Shown here: positions 11,230 through 21,842 of the stretch, one piece after another
Layout of the letters: each line of letters starts with the position of its first letter
How positions within the stretch are numbered: position 1 is the first letter of the stretch
NCBI RefSeq assembly: GCF_947507565.1
Contig: NC_089180.1
Span: forward strand, 1,860,001-1,924,000
DNA length: 64,000 nucleotides
Direction of reading: 5' to 3'
Source: Oscarella lobularis
Lineage: Eukaryota; Porifera; Homoscleromorpha; Homosclerophorida; Oscarellidae
The notes under the pieces: model-generated
The model's database searches: none
Seen by the model: only the letters and a program-made list of their open reading frames with translations
Told to the model about the DNA's origin: nothing
Position numbers and translations under genes: made by a program

Positions 11230-12515
11230 GGTTTGGTCTATTGATTCGCGCTCTGGCACATCTTCCTGGAAGGGATTGGGCTTTCAAATGCGCCATAGGA
11301 AGCCAGAATCGGTTCGCTAGATTTGCTGTGCGAGCGTCCGAAAATTTCGCAGAATGTCCGAAAGCCGAGGTCCTACTCTACGTGTTTCAGACGAATTTCG
11401 GCAGTTTTGGCATCGCCAATCATGTTATTTGGACCAGAAGAACATAGAGATTCGAATTCTGTCCCGATTGAAGTGATTTGAAGCCGAAAGTCGTCTATCC
11501 CAATAAGCTAATCTCCTTAGGCGATTTCGACGCTCTCGTTTATCGTCCGCGCGCACCGTCTCGACGTACGAAGCGTTTCGATGCAGGCATAAGTCCATAG
11601 TGCAGGTAGCTGACCACTGGGGCCCCTTTGCACTGGTACGTATTTCGAAAAGTGGTCTTCTCAGAAATTACACCTACAGCCATCCATAGAGCACAATTGT
11701 CGTCGAACTCCTTCGTTGCAACCGACCCTTAGATCTGAATAGATAGTAGTATAACTAGCTTCTTATCGGGCAGTTTGACGGTCGTGCACTAGATAGAATT
11801 CTTACCTGTCGTTCGTATTCCTCTGTGCATGAGCACAAGCCACCATACTAACCTTGATCTCTAATATTGTTGCAATGACTGATGTACACTGACGCTCGCG
11901 TTGACCATGCGTGGGCGTTTCCGTCGGTGGACGTGTGGGCGAAGGCCACATCGTCGAACGTAACGTAACGGCCGCCTTCGTTGCTTTCATTGATCTTTGA
12001 CTAATATTCATACTCAACTGTAATCTAGATAAATTATCGATTTATACATGTATATAGTGGTTGAAATATTGATCTAGCTGTGCAGTCACCATCCGCGTTT
12101 ACTTGATTTCAACCTGGATGTGGTCGTCTTCCAAAATTAGACTAGGTGGATCAATTTCTGTGTAACGGTGCACGCACCTCCTTCCGTATCCGCTTTCCAG
12201 CGATGCGACGATTAGGCGTCTGTGAGATGCTTTGATACTAGAGAATGATGGCCCGGTGTTCACCGTGTTGCCATCATGCAGAGCCTCCCACCGCTTACCG
12301 TACGAGAGTGCATACCATAGTGTGACGTCATAATTTTTTATGTTGTCACATATTCACGTCGCGTCCTTACAGCCGTTAGCTACTACAGCTCACTCCTACG
12401 TACATACTGTAAATACTTGCATGATTGCAATGTTTTCCTAATTAGGCGCTTTTCTGACGTAGTGTATTTGATAATGTGCTCTGTATTCTGTATTTGAGGA
12501 GGACCTATGCATGTG
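11230..12515. other. Non-coding stretch with one palindromic promoter-like repeat
   Basis: No convincing gene. At 12238-12300 there is a second copy of the ATGATGGC...GCCATCAT palindrome, here followed by 'gagcctcccaccgct' exactly as at 58610, and by a CRE-like TGACGTCA at about 12322. The rest has stop codons in all frames and no visible repeats. Confidence 0.4.
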
Positions 12516-15500
12516 GGCAGGGCGGACTTGCAAACGCGCATGCTCTGCTAACAATGGCCAATGGGCCAATAGCGCGACTGTGTGTATTCTATTAAGACCC
12601 ACCCACAGAAAATGGCCTCGGATAAGGTCAATTCGAACCGGATAAGCTCATACTTTCGCATATCCAGACTTCAATAAATTTTCTTTCATATGAGATCCAC
12701 GCGTTTTTTTTTCGAGAGGACGTCAATTGAGTACTACGCGTCGGAAGTTGGGCTGCCATTCTCAGATAGTAGAGATAACGAAGTCTGCTACATTTATGTA
12801 CGCTTTGCGCTTACGCGTAGCGATCGGAGCCTCGATACATTCAAAAAAACGGCTCTAACGGTCGATAAAATGCATTTCAGCTGACCTTGATCCGCGCAGA
12901 CGCCTGCTCGATTGACTCGCTCTCAGCTGTCTTACGCTATGCAAACTGATCTCCCATGCTTTTACTCCGACCTTCCTGGCACTCGTGCTCGTCGCCTGTG
13001 CTTTGGGAGGACCACGTCCTTTTCGGGACGAAGAAGTCGCGAATGCGGATTCGTAGACGACGTCGCTCTTTGCCTAGAGCACTACAGGATCGCTAAAGGT
13101 ACATCCAATAAATGCTGCGTTCTTTTCGATTCTGCTAGGTGCCGTGGTTCCCTACGCGCTTGTCCCGAGCGCCTCTTCGCCGTTCTCGACGACATCGTTG
13201 GTCAGCCCGCCGCGTTCCTCTGTCGAAGCCATTTAGAGACCATCGATTCTATGGAACAAGTCACCGCCCATCCCTTGTATCGCCCGCCTGCGAAACGCTC
13301 GGCGATTGAGTCTCAGGCTGAAGTTCGCGTCATATAGCGGCAGTATAATATGCGCCGACTATAAAGTTTGTCTATATAGAATTTACCTGAAGCCGAAGAA
13401 CCGGGGGCAGGAACCCAGAGAGAATCTGAAGTCATATTTACTCGTATATATATATGTACATTTAGGAATTCTATCGTTCTCACTAGTAGAACTTGCTCGA
13501 AACCATGCAGGAGCAACTTTTCGCGGCGTCTGTCCAATTGCAGCAGCTAATGTTTGAGAGAGACGCATTCCAGGAAGAGGCCGCGGCTGCCAAGTCTTAT
13601 CTCGGTGCAGATATACCTTAATTTGTAACATCGCGAGATAGCCTTGATTTAGCGACGCTGAAACACGACGTAACAAACCTTACAAGCAATCTGGAAATGG
13701 CTGAAGCAGAAAACGGTAAATTCTGTTTTATTGCCTGCACTCACTTGGAGCAGTTGGAAAATTCAGATCGTCTGACAAGCCAGCTTACGGCAGCCAGCAA
13801 TGAAGCGTCGACCCTAAAGAAAGAAAACGAAAAATTAAAAAAAGGTTGTTTAGCTAGCTAGCTCTTCTGCGTTTTTCAAATACATTTGAATAAATTTTAG
13901 AATCGTTTCCGGAACTGATAAAGTCTTTTCAAGAAGCGTATCGACTGCACGTTCCTGAGCGCGGAAAGCTCTATAATGCTGACGAAATGGAGTCTTTTTG
14001 CGAGACGAATTCACCAGGGCTGTTCAATATTATTGAAAAATCGATAAAAAGCCATTACTCCGCCACTGTAGACTCAGAAAGAAGAACAGGCCTTCGGCGC
14101 AGTCGAGTGGTCGGAGAACTTCATCGATTAGCCTACCTTAGAAATCAAGTACGTAAATTAGTGACTCACCTATATTTAACCATGCAAACTACCTTCCTCA
14201 GCAAAATACAACATTTGCTAGTGATGTCGGTCTTCATTTGTCGCTGTCTGGCTGTTCTGAAGCGGCTTTAGAGTGCGGAAGACGCCTGGGAATATGTGAC
14301 CATCCAACAACTATTCATCGAAGAAAACTATCAAGCGCCAACAGGCCGCTGGTATTCGTTTCTAAACTTTCTGAAATAAAATTATATGCCCAAGGGCACC
14401 TTTTCTAGGTAAACGATCGGCTGGACGAAGCTGGAAAAGACGGGCATTTGGCAGTGCTGATTGTGGACGACTTTCACAGCGTTCATACAATTCCACGTCC
14501 AACATCTGCAGAGACATCAAAAGCGCTCCACTTTGCAACAGCAATAATTGATGTTCATTCTACCTTGGAAAGTCTTCCTCTTCAAAGCGCTTCAATCCAT
14601 TTCTATCCGGAAGACACGTCCTGCAGAGGAGGAATAGCAATCAGCCATCTTACTAATTTCTTCTCTGAGCGCTTCTCCGCAGTTCTAGCTTCAACTTGGT
14701 TGGCGGATTTACCATCGTCGTTTAGACAACTTGATACAGACAACATATACAAGTCTTTGGAAAATCAGAGGTTCATTTTATTCTAGTTATTTAGCTCAAT
14801 TTACTCATTTTAAAATCACCGCTGTAGATGCTACGTAACTCCAAACCAAAAGGATCTTGACAGCTTAAAAAGCTGCTGCCTTCTAAGCGAACAGGAGCAA
14901 CAGCTCAAGCCCTTGAGAAATTATAAAGACGTTATTGAAAATGTTCTTGAATTGTATCCAGCCTTAAAAATGTAAGACTATAGACAAGCAACACTGGTTA
15001 CAAATAAAAAATCTTTTAGGTACCTGAGCCAATGCATTTTGCCTGCCGCTGGAGATTATCCAACATTTTATTTTCTAAAAAAACTTATTGCTCAGGTAAT
15101 GTACAAAACAATTGAGATAATACGGCTTAACACTGCAAATTTTAGTGCAAAGATGAAAGATCACCTATTGTTTCCCTCCTCCCTATGTTGGGACCATTTC
15201 ACATTTTCCTTAATGCAATGGAAAATCTTTTTTCCCTTCACTACCCCATCTTCTCAGGTTAGCAAACTTTTTGCTCAGAATCTAAGCCTAACATTACACT
15301 CAACTTTAGATTTGTACAAACATCTATTTGGGAGAAGGAAAATGTTACCACGCAAACCAAGATTCCACCGAATGGCAACGCTAATTGCTTGCCTCTTCGG
15401 AGGTTGGCTTACCGTGAGAGACGACGTTCTCGGAATCTTCGGCGTTTGCAAAGATACGGAGTTTCTAGCAATGAGACAATTACTGGACGAGCTTCTGCCT

Positions 15501-16505
15501 CTTGTGTTCTACTACTACAGCACAATACACCGAGGATGTCGCTACTCATTGTGGCAGAATGCAACTCTACATCTGGCTATTATGTTCATTGTGCAACAGC
15601 GACACAATTACAACAAAGCGATGTTAGGTGTAATTAGCGATAACATTTACCGGGAGGCAGTTATACCTGAGTGGAAGACGACGTTCTCTTCCTATATGAA
15701 TGTATTCTCTGAGAAAAAAGTCGAGACATTTCATTCGCTGCTGCGAATGCAGTGCCCGTCGTGGTCATCAGCAGAGCAGATTATTGAATTCGCTCAAGTC
15801 ATCAGTGCGAACGGTTTTGATCACGAATTTTCATCAAATTTTCTAACTGATCCGCCTAAAAAAACGAACAAGCAAAGCGTCACTATTCTGGCCGGAAAAT
15901 CTGCAGAGTACCTAGTGACAAAATTCGAGGAGCTGTACAATCAACCGAACCAGTCGCATGAAGTACTTCCAACCGGAAGGCGAAAAAACAGGCGAACATT
16001 TTACCTAAAAACAATGAACTGCTCTGTTGACCAAAGAAGTCTTCCACTTGGGTTCTCTGCAGGCGAAATTCCCTCCCAAGACTTCCTCTGCGATTTCAAA
16101 GACTGTACCCAGGATGACGACACCGTTGTTTTGCTCAGCTGTGGGCACTCATTTCATGATGCGTGCTTGCATGAAAACGGGTGCCGCTACTGCCAGCCTT
16201 ACATACTAGATTGTATAAAGAGACTTGCAAAAGCATTCAATAAGAGCATCTCTGCAGAAGCAGATGAAGAGGAAGAACAGCCAGGCGGCGAGCAAGACAA
16301 CGATGAAGAAGAAGACGCTGCAGAAGAGCAAGCGGAGTGGTACACGACCGCTGAATTTAGACAGAATTTGTCTGCGCGACTGAAAGACCTGCCTCCGTCT
16401 GCCTTGAGGCCTGAATTCGTTTCGGCGAGACAGAAGGATCGCATAAGGGAAGAGCGAAGAGCACAGGCGGCATCTGACCACAGCTACTCCTTCTCTTAAT
16501 TATTT
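12516..16505 (+). mobile_element. RING-transposon family, copy A (3' end lost)
   Basis: The left terminal inverted repeat starts at 12516 (GGCAGGGCGGACTTGCAAAC, then GCGCATGCTC) and matches the ends of copy B at 31088-35599. It is followed by a 400-bp 5' leader shared with the solo fragment at 30766-31000 and then by a multi-exon gene on the same strand. No right terminal repeat follows the stop codon at 16499. Instead the sequence passes within about 40 bases into a YR retroelement body, so the 3' end has been lost or overwritten. The coding exons remain largely readable. Confidence 0.75.
12939..16499 (+). CDS. Multi-exon putative transposase with C-terminal RING finger (copy A)
   Basis: A gene of a family I do not recognise, paralogous to 31542-35185 along its whole length. 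Segments in order: a Cys/His-rich N-terminus (12939-13337: CFG, ALCLEH, CCVLF, FLCRSH); coiled-coil exons (about 13493-13850: QEQLFAASVQLQQLMFERD); a helical block ending VVGELHRLAYL (13905-14148); a GLHLSLSGCSEAALE exon (about 14215-14370); an acidic block with VDDFHSVH and HFATAIIDVHST (14410-14775); short linker exons; and a long last exon (about 15310-16499) with KPRFHRMATLIACLFGGWLT, QQRHNYNKAML and a RING-type zinc site spaced C-x4-C-x11-C-x-H-x2-H-x2-C-x5-C-x2-C. An acidic E/D run and a basic tail end the protein. Introns are about 50-120 bp. The placement between terminal repeats suggests a transposase, with VDDFH a possible catalytic site; that is inference. Confidence 0.55.
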
Positions 16506-18970
16506 TCTGAGGAGCTGGCCACAGTAAGTATTGGGTCCGGCTGTCGCGGACAAGCGGGCGTGCACTAAGCGGGAGCTCTTGTCTCTCGTCGGCTTGATGC
16601 ATCACGCGAGTCTGGTCGTGCGTCCGGGCCGGTCGTTCGTGCGTCGACTTCTGGACCTCGCTCACACGGCGCGGCAGCTCGACCGTTTTGTGCGCCTGAA
16701 TCAGGCCGCGCGGGCGGATATCGCGTGGTGGCTGGCGTTTGCGGCGTCGTGGAACGGCGTCGGGCTGGCGTCGACGGTCGGCTCATGGGCTCCTTCGTTG
16801 CGCGTGCAGTCGGACGCGTCTGGCTGTTGGGGCTACGGCGCCGTTGCTGTCTCCTCTTCTCCGTGGCGGGGTTTTGCATCGCCTTGGTCGTTGCCATGGC
16901 GCGATCAGCCGATCGCGCCCAAGGAGCTCTATCCGGTGCTGGTGGCGGCCGTGGTCTGGGGTCCCACGTGGCGTGGCGAGTCGGTGCTGTTCCAGTGCGA
17001 CAACACCACGGTCGTGGCGGCGATCAACTCCGGATCTAGTAGGGACGGGCGGCTGCTGCCTCTTCTGCGCGCGTTGCAGTTCGTCGCAGCCCAACTTAAT
17101 TTTTGCTGTCGGTCGGAACACATAGCGGGGGTAGATAATGTTTTCGCAGACGCGCTGTTGCGAGAGGCCGACCGTACTGGACTGCCGTTTTTGCAGGTGG
17201 CGCTGGACATGCGAGTCGTGCCGGACGGGGTGGCCGTCGCGCTCGACGCCCTCCTTGGGGGCGACGAGGCCTGGACCTCCCCGCACTGGAAGCGGCTCGT
17301 CGCGTCTACACGCTAAACGGCCTGGCTCCAGCATCACGGAGAGCGTACTCGTCCGGCCAGCGTCGTTTTCTGTCGTTCTGTGAAGCCCTTAATATATGTC
17401 CGGTTCCCGCTTCGCTCGACACGTTCTGCCTCTTTGCGTCGGCGCTGGCGGAGGACGGCTGCGCGGCCTCGACCGTGCGCCAGTATCTCTCCGCGGTGCG
17501 CAGCCTCCACATCACGGCGGGGGCCGCCGACCCATTCCAACCGCGGTTGCTGCTATTGGACCGCCTGCTGCGGGGTATTCAGCGCGTGCAGGCAAACAAG
17601 GGGCGGCGTCAGACGGACTCTCGCTTGCCGCTGACGGTTCCTCTGCTGGCACGATTGCGGGGCGTTTGGAACGGGTTCGCGGACCAGGCACAGGCGCGGC
17701 TTCTGTGGGCGGCAGTGTGTGTAGGGTTTTTTGGGTGCCTCCGTGTCGGGGAGTTCACGGTGCCGTCCCTTCGAGAGTTTTCGCCGTTGCGGCATCTAGT
17801 GGTGCGGGACTTGGCCGTCGACCGTTTCCCCGACCCGTCGTGGGTGAGGTTACGAATCAAGATGTCTAAAACCGACCAGTTCGGCGAGGGGGCTTTTGTC
17901 TTCCTGGGTCGGGCTCCGCCGGGAGGGGTGTGCCCAGTGTCCGCGCTTTTAGCTTACGTGGCGGCAAGAGGCTCCCAGGAAGGCCCGCTGTTCCTGTGGC
18001 CAAATGGCGCCCCGCTGACGCGAAAGCAGCTCGTCGACGGTTTGCGGGCGGCGCTGGACAAGGCTGGGGTAGAGTCAGAGCGGTTCGGGGGACACAGCCT
18101 GCGGATCGGGGCGGCCACGGAGGCGGCGAGGCTCGGGGCGTCGACGGCGGTTATTCAGGCGCTTGGTTGATGGCGCAGCAACTGCTACATGCGCTACGTG
18201 CGGATCCCGGAACAAAGCCTGGCGGGCGCAAGAGCGCTGGTGGAAGGCCTTCAGGGCGGACGCTAGGACAGGACTGTTTGGGGGAGGGGGGAAAACGGTG
18301 AACATGAGAGTCTTGTAGTCTGAGTTATTGGCGTGTCGTAGCGGCGAGGATGCGAGCCGGGCCCGGGTAGGTAGAGTTTATTGGACGGTGGTGCTCATGG
18401 GCCCACAGCCGGGCGCCGGCTCGCGTAGCCGGGGCTCGGCCCACGGGGGTCGGTGGATAGTCCGCGGCCGGGCGTGAGGGACCGGGTTTCCGGCACGCTT
18501 CCGGTTTTGACCCCTGGGTTCGGGCCCCCCTACCGCCAAGCCCTTTCCTGAGCGGCAGGGGGTTGGCACAGAGCGTTAAGTATCAATGGCAGGTTAACAT
18601 TATTGTTAACCGTCGTTGATACGGAGCGTCGGGCGTGGGGCTCATTTGCATCACAGCGGCCGAGGCGAGCACACCTACGCGCGACGCAATCTTTTCTCTT
18701 CCCTCCCGACCCTCCCTTGGGGGTTTTTCTTCTTCTTCTCCGCCTGGTTCCCAGGCGTGACGGGGCGGCTGGACGGTGGTGCTCATGGGCCCACCGCCGG
18801 GCGCCGGCTCGCGTAGCCGGGGCTCGGCCCACGGGGGTCGGTGGATGGTCTGCGGCCGGGCGTGAGGGACCGGGTTTCCGGCACGCTTCCGGTTTTGACC
18901 CCTGGGTCCGGGCCCCCCTACCGCCAAGCCCTTTGAGCGGCAGGGGGTTGGCACAGAGCGGTAAGTATTA
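16506..18970 (+). mobile_element. 5'-truncated YR (DIRS/Ngaro-type) retroelement fossil
   Basis: A tyrosine-recombinase retrotransposon remnant, read rightwards. It begins inside the polymerase region, then has RNase H (VQSDASGCWGYGAV, FQCDNTTVVAAIN, HIAGVDNVFADAL) at about 16.55-17.25 kb, then the tyrosine recombinase with the R-H-x-x-R context GHSLRIGAATEAARL at about 17.3-18.2 kb. Split direct repeats follow: B1 18371-18577, A2 18578-18765, B2 18770-18970, the two B copies nearly identical. The gag and most of the reverse transcriptase are missing and a few breaks lie in the rest. The close match of the B repeats suggests a recent insertion followed by truncation. It abuts copy A of the RING transposon. 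Confidence 0.8.
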
Positions 18971-19331
18971 ATGTAGGCCTGTTCCTTTGATCTCAAATTT
19001 GATTACGTGGCGCCCGCCTCTCACCACCGAAGCTCGACTTCTACGGGGATTCGTATCGATCTTCGATCGATCGTTAGTCCGATCGATCGAAATCGATCTT
19101 CAATCGATCGGTAGTTTGATCAATCTCTATCGATCGGTGTCCCGATCGATATCGATCGAAGATCGATCGGTAGTGACTAAAAGTCCGATACATTTCCATC
19201 GATCGCTAGACTACGGGACGGTATGAAACCCGGATAGCCGTAATTCGTTTTTGGACTCTTCGCTGATAGGGCACCCGAATCGGGTGCTCGTTCTCTGATT
19301 GGTCAATTAAGATCAAAGGAACAGGCCTACA
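18971..19331. mobile_element. 360-bp MITE with GATC-rich core
   Basis: Terminal inverted repeats TGTAGGCCTGTTCCTTTGAT (from 18974) and ATCAAAGGAACAGGCCTACA (to 19331) enclose a core of repeated 'cgatcgat' motifs (19046-19175: 'tcgatcgatcgttagtccga' and relatives) that could fold on itself. It directly abuts the end of the YR retroelement on the left and lies about 117 bp upstream of the BCL-2-like start codon on the right. No coding content. Confidence 0.8.
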
Positions 19332-19342
19332 TGAGAAGAGTG

Positions 19343-19400
19343 CCCAGACCCTCTCTCGCGCCCGGCACGCCCACCCTAAAGCACGCGAGAGAGGGTCTGG
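19343..19400. repeat. Hairpin with CCAGACCCTC tips in the BCL-2-like 5' region
   Basis: CCAGACCCTCTCTCGCG and CGCGAGAGAGGGTCTGG form perfect 17-bp arms around a loop of about 24 bases. The hairpin lies 48-105 bp upstream of the BCL-2-like start codon, so it is probably in its promoter or 5' leader. Confidence 0.75.
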
Positions 19401-19447
19401 AGGCTACACGTACTCCAGACGGCCCTCCAGACAAGACACAATACACC

Positions 19448-20134
19448 ATGGAATCAGAACGGCGTCATCGCACCCAAGTCGCCCAACGCACGCTCACTCT
19501 CGCCCGCGATTACCTACTGTACCGTTGTGCGCACGAATGCGAAACGAACGAGACATTCGCCGGTCTAAACGGTTATCGCCAAGACGTTCTAGACACAGTG
19601 CGCCGTCTGGCTGCGCCCGGTCATGATGTCGGCACGCTCGAGGCGATGATACGACGAACAGCGCGAGAAATAGAACGACGGTACAACGCCGAATTCGCGA
19701 GCATGTGCGATCGACTTCCCTGTCGACCAGACACCATCCTATCGACATTCAGCGACGTGACGCGAGAGATTTTTCGCGACGGTATCAATTACGGTCGGAT
19801 CGCGTCGCTTTTTGCGTTTAGCGGCGCCTTCACCGTACACGGCGTTAAGCACGGAATACACGATATGATCGCCGTCGTACCGATATTGACGGCCGATTTC
19901 GTCGACGAGTATCTCGCCGAGTGGATCGACGCCCACGGCGGATGGGTGAGTGGGCTCCTTTCATTTAACCTCGGTCACGTGACAATTTTTTGTTATCAGG
20001 ACGGTTTTGTAGCTCACTTTCGGAATCATCCTAGAATAGACCGATCGACAGCTTGGGAGAAAATGATCGCCGTTGGTGGAATGGTGGCTGCTGGAGCCGC
20101 CGGACTTGCTTTGGCAGCAGTCACATTTACATGA
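19448..20134 (+). CDS. BCL-2 family protein (BAK/BCL-2-like)
   Basis: A 210-residue BCL-2 homologue, a mitochondrial or ER outer-membrane regulator of apoptosis. Two exons, 19448-19945 and 20000-20134, are joined by a 54-bp GTGAGT...CAG intron placed between GGW and DGF of BH2, the intron position conserved in animal BCL-2 genes. BH1 is FRDGINYGRIASLFAFSGAF; BH2 is WIDAHGGW-DGFVAHF. The BH3-like helix IRRTAREIERRYNAEF aligns with the BAK helix ending INRRYDSEF, but the usual Gly-Asp pair is Ala-Arg. The C-terminus is a membrane anchor of about 20 residues (IAVGGMVAAGAAGLALAAVT). The ATG at 19448 starts a BH4-like helix (TLTLARDYLLYRC); an upstream in-frame ATG at 19331 falls inside the MITE end and is unlikely. 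Whether it promotes or blocks death cannot be told from sequence. Confidence 0.9.
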   Translation: MESERRHRTQVAQRTLTLARDYLLYRCAHECETNETFAGLNGYRQDVLDTVRRLAAPGHDVGTLEAMIRRTAREIERRYNAEFASMCDRLPCRPDTILSTFSDVTREIFRDGINYGRIASLFAFSGAFTVHGVKHGIHDMIAVVPILTADFVDEYLAEWIDAHGGWVSGLLSFNLGHVTIFCYQDGFVAHFRNHPRIDRSTAWEKMIAVGGMVAAGAAGLALAAVTFT

Positions 20135-20247
20135 CTATACTTACCGTATGCATTCAAAGTGCTTGTTTGGTTGCACTTATTTCCAGTTTTGTGGTCAATT
20201 GACTACACGTTGCCTACGTAGTTTCGCGATTAGCATTCTTTATTTGT

Positions 20248-20890
20248 TCACGTACCCTGTCTTGTTTCGCTTTTTCTTCCAGTATCATTAGCTGTTTGTC
20301 CCTTTCCGTGGACGGAAAGTTGTCCCAATCGTTCAGCCAATTGTAGCTGCTCGGCTTGGAGCTACAGCGCAAAAACCGTACAGTTAGAATAGAATAGCAA
20401 CAGGGATCGACGGGCGAATCACATCTTTTTCAGCTGATCCTAGCTTCGCCTCCAGCGACGCAGTTTGCAAAGCGGAACTCTAAAAATAAAAAATGAAAGA
20501 TAGCCAAGGACAAGTCAGCAAAACGGTACTTGAACTGCTTCTCTAGCCGAAACACTTCCTTCTCCAAAGCTGACTTCTGCTGACTCCATTCCTCCTGTTC
20601 ACGATGAAAAGTCTTACAAAAGATAATTGTTTTAGTGGTGAAATCAATACTTGGCTCGACTTTTACTTTTCCATATTGCGATTGACTACAAGCGTTTGCT
20701 CTAAATCCTGACCGGCGGATTCCAGTCGACTTTTTAGCGATCTCGCCTTATCACAATTCAAATCACTCACTGCTAAACGCTTCTATTTCTAAACTTTTAA
20801 TTAATTAATTAAATGTTCTCTACCTGAGACCGATTCAACGGGATCGTCGATTTTCTATTTGAGAATCACTTTGGTCCAACTGCGATGAGA
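20248..20890 (-). CDS. 3' exons of a coiled-coil protein gene
   Basis: Several short exons read leftwards and encode heptad-like helices: ALQSVSSQLDQSDSQIEN (near 20880), ARSLKSRLESAGQDLEQTLV (about 20660-20750), REQEEWSQQKSALEKEVFRL (about 20525-20610), SALQTASLEAKLGSAEKD (about 20430-20483), and a last exon, 20248-20361, beginning LQAEQLQLAERLGQLSVHGK and ending at a TGA. Donors (GTAAAA, GTAAGA) and a GCTGTAG acceptor fit. The exon near 20880 runs into a stop without a clear donor, so the gene may be partly decayed. It is tail-to-tail with the BCL-2-like gene. The family is not recognised; the upstream part is not in view. Confidence 0.45.
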
Positions 20891-20929
20891 CAGACTGTAA
20901 CGCCGCGCTAACTAGGAACATATATGTAT

Positions 20930-21842
20930 ATAGCTACACTAGCCGTGTACCCGTCTTCGACGAGTGTATAATTATTTTTACATATTTATTAAAGTTGTGC
21001 GAGTATTTTGTAATATTCCCACACCACATCAGTAGAGAGAACCTTTCCGCTGGTGTGGCCTGGTCGCCTGGGTACCCGTCCCCAAGAGGCCCAGATCGCA
21101 CCCGGGCCGCCACAGTGACTCGGACGGTAGTCCAAAAATGTTTCTGTCTAATTGTTGGGGGTGTAAGGTTTATAGTAGATGTATTACCAAGTCAGCAGAG
21201 AGAAAACCTGTTTGCTGGCATGGCCTGGGTACCCGTACCCGAGATGTCCAGATAGCACCGCTACGTGTACCCGTCGAATATGTGTACCCGTCGAATAGGT
21301 GTACCCGTCGCATACGCGTACCCGTCGAATAGTACGTGCACCCGTCGAATACGTGTACTGGACGGGTATACATGTGTTTAAGCGCAATTCGTTTGCGTGC
21401 GACACCGCCGCCCGCATCCGAGCATGAAGAAAAAACGTCTAAGTAATTACTTTTCTGTTCTTCCTTTGTCTGTTTTTTTTGTTGAAATATGTGATATATA
21501 TTATGCATATACAAATAAATATAAAGTTTACATATTTGCGTTCAGGTTAGCGTCACCCAGGCTGCACCAACTCTATCACTCTCAATTTTGCGTACGATGC
21601 TTTCGAAGGCATCGCCAGATTCAAGAAAGCGAAATGATTTTAACCAATGCAACGCCACATGTACTGAAATTTCCTCTCTAGAACACTCCGTCAAACGACA
21701 ACCCCATTACAACTTCAAATCTCGTTCAGAAACCAAACGATGAAAAATGCTTCACGGTCTCTCGCACGCTCTCTACACGATATATAGAAGGAACACTAAC
21801 ATAAACTCGGGCTCTCTCGTCGTCGTCACAAACGCATGACAA
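20930..21842. repeat. Duplicated segment and 'gtgtacccgtcgaata' minisatellite
   Basis: A segment around 21030-21100 ('cagtagagagaacctttccg', 'tggcctgg..gcctgggtacccgt') is repeated with changes at 21185-21260. Next to it, 21265-21360 holds five or six copies of a 15-17 bp unit 'gtgtacccgtcgaata'. No gene was found from here to the stop of the next gene at 21843. Confidence 0.6.

Noticed and set aside
13300-13680. Leftward frames in copy A intron region
   Set aside because: They overlap coiled-coil exons on the other strand and have no counterpart in copy B.
16783-17337. Leftward frames opposite the YR retroelement
   Set aside because: They are mirror frames of GC-rich RNase H and recombinase sequence.
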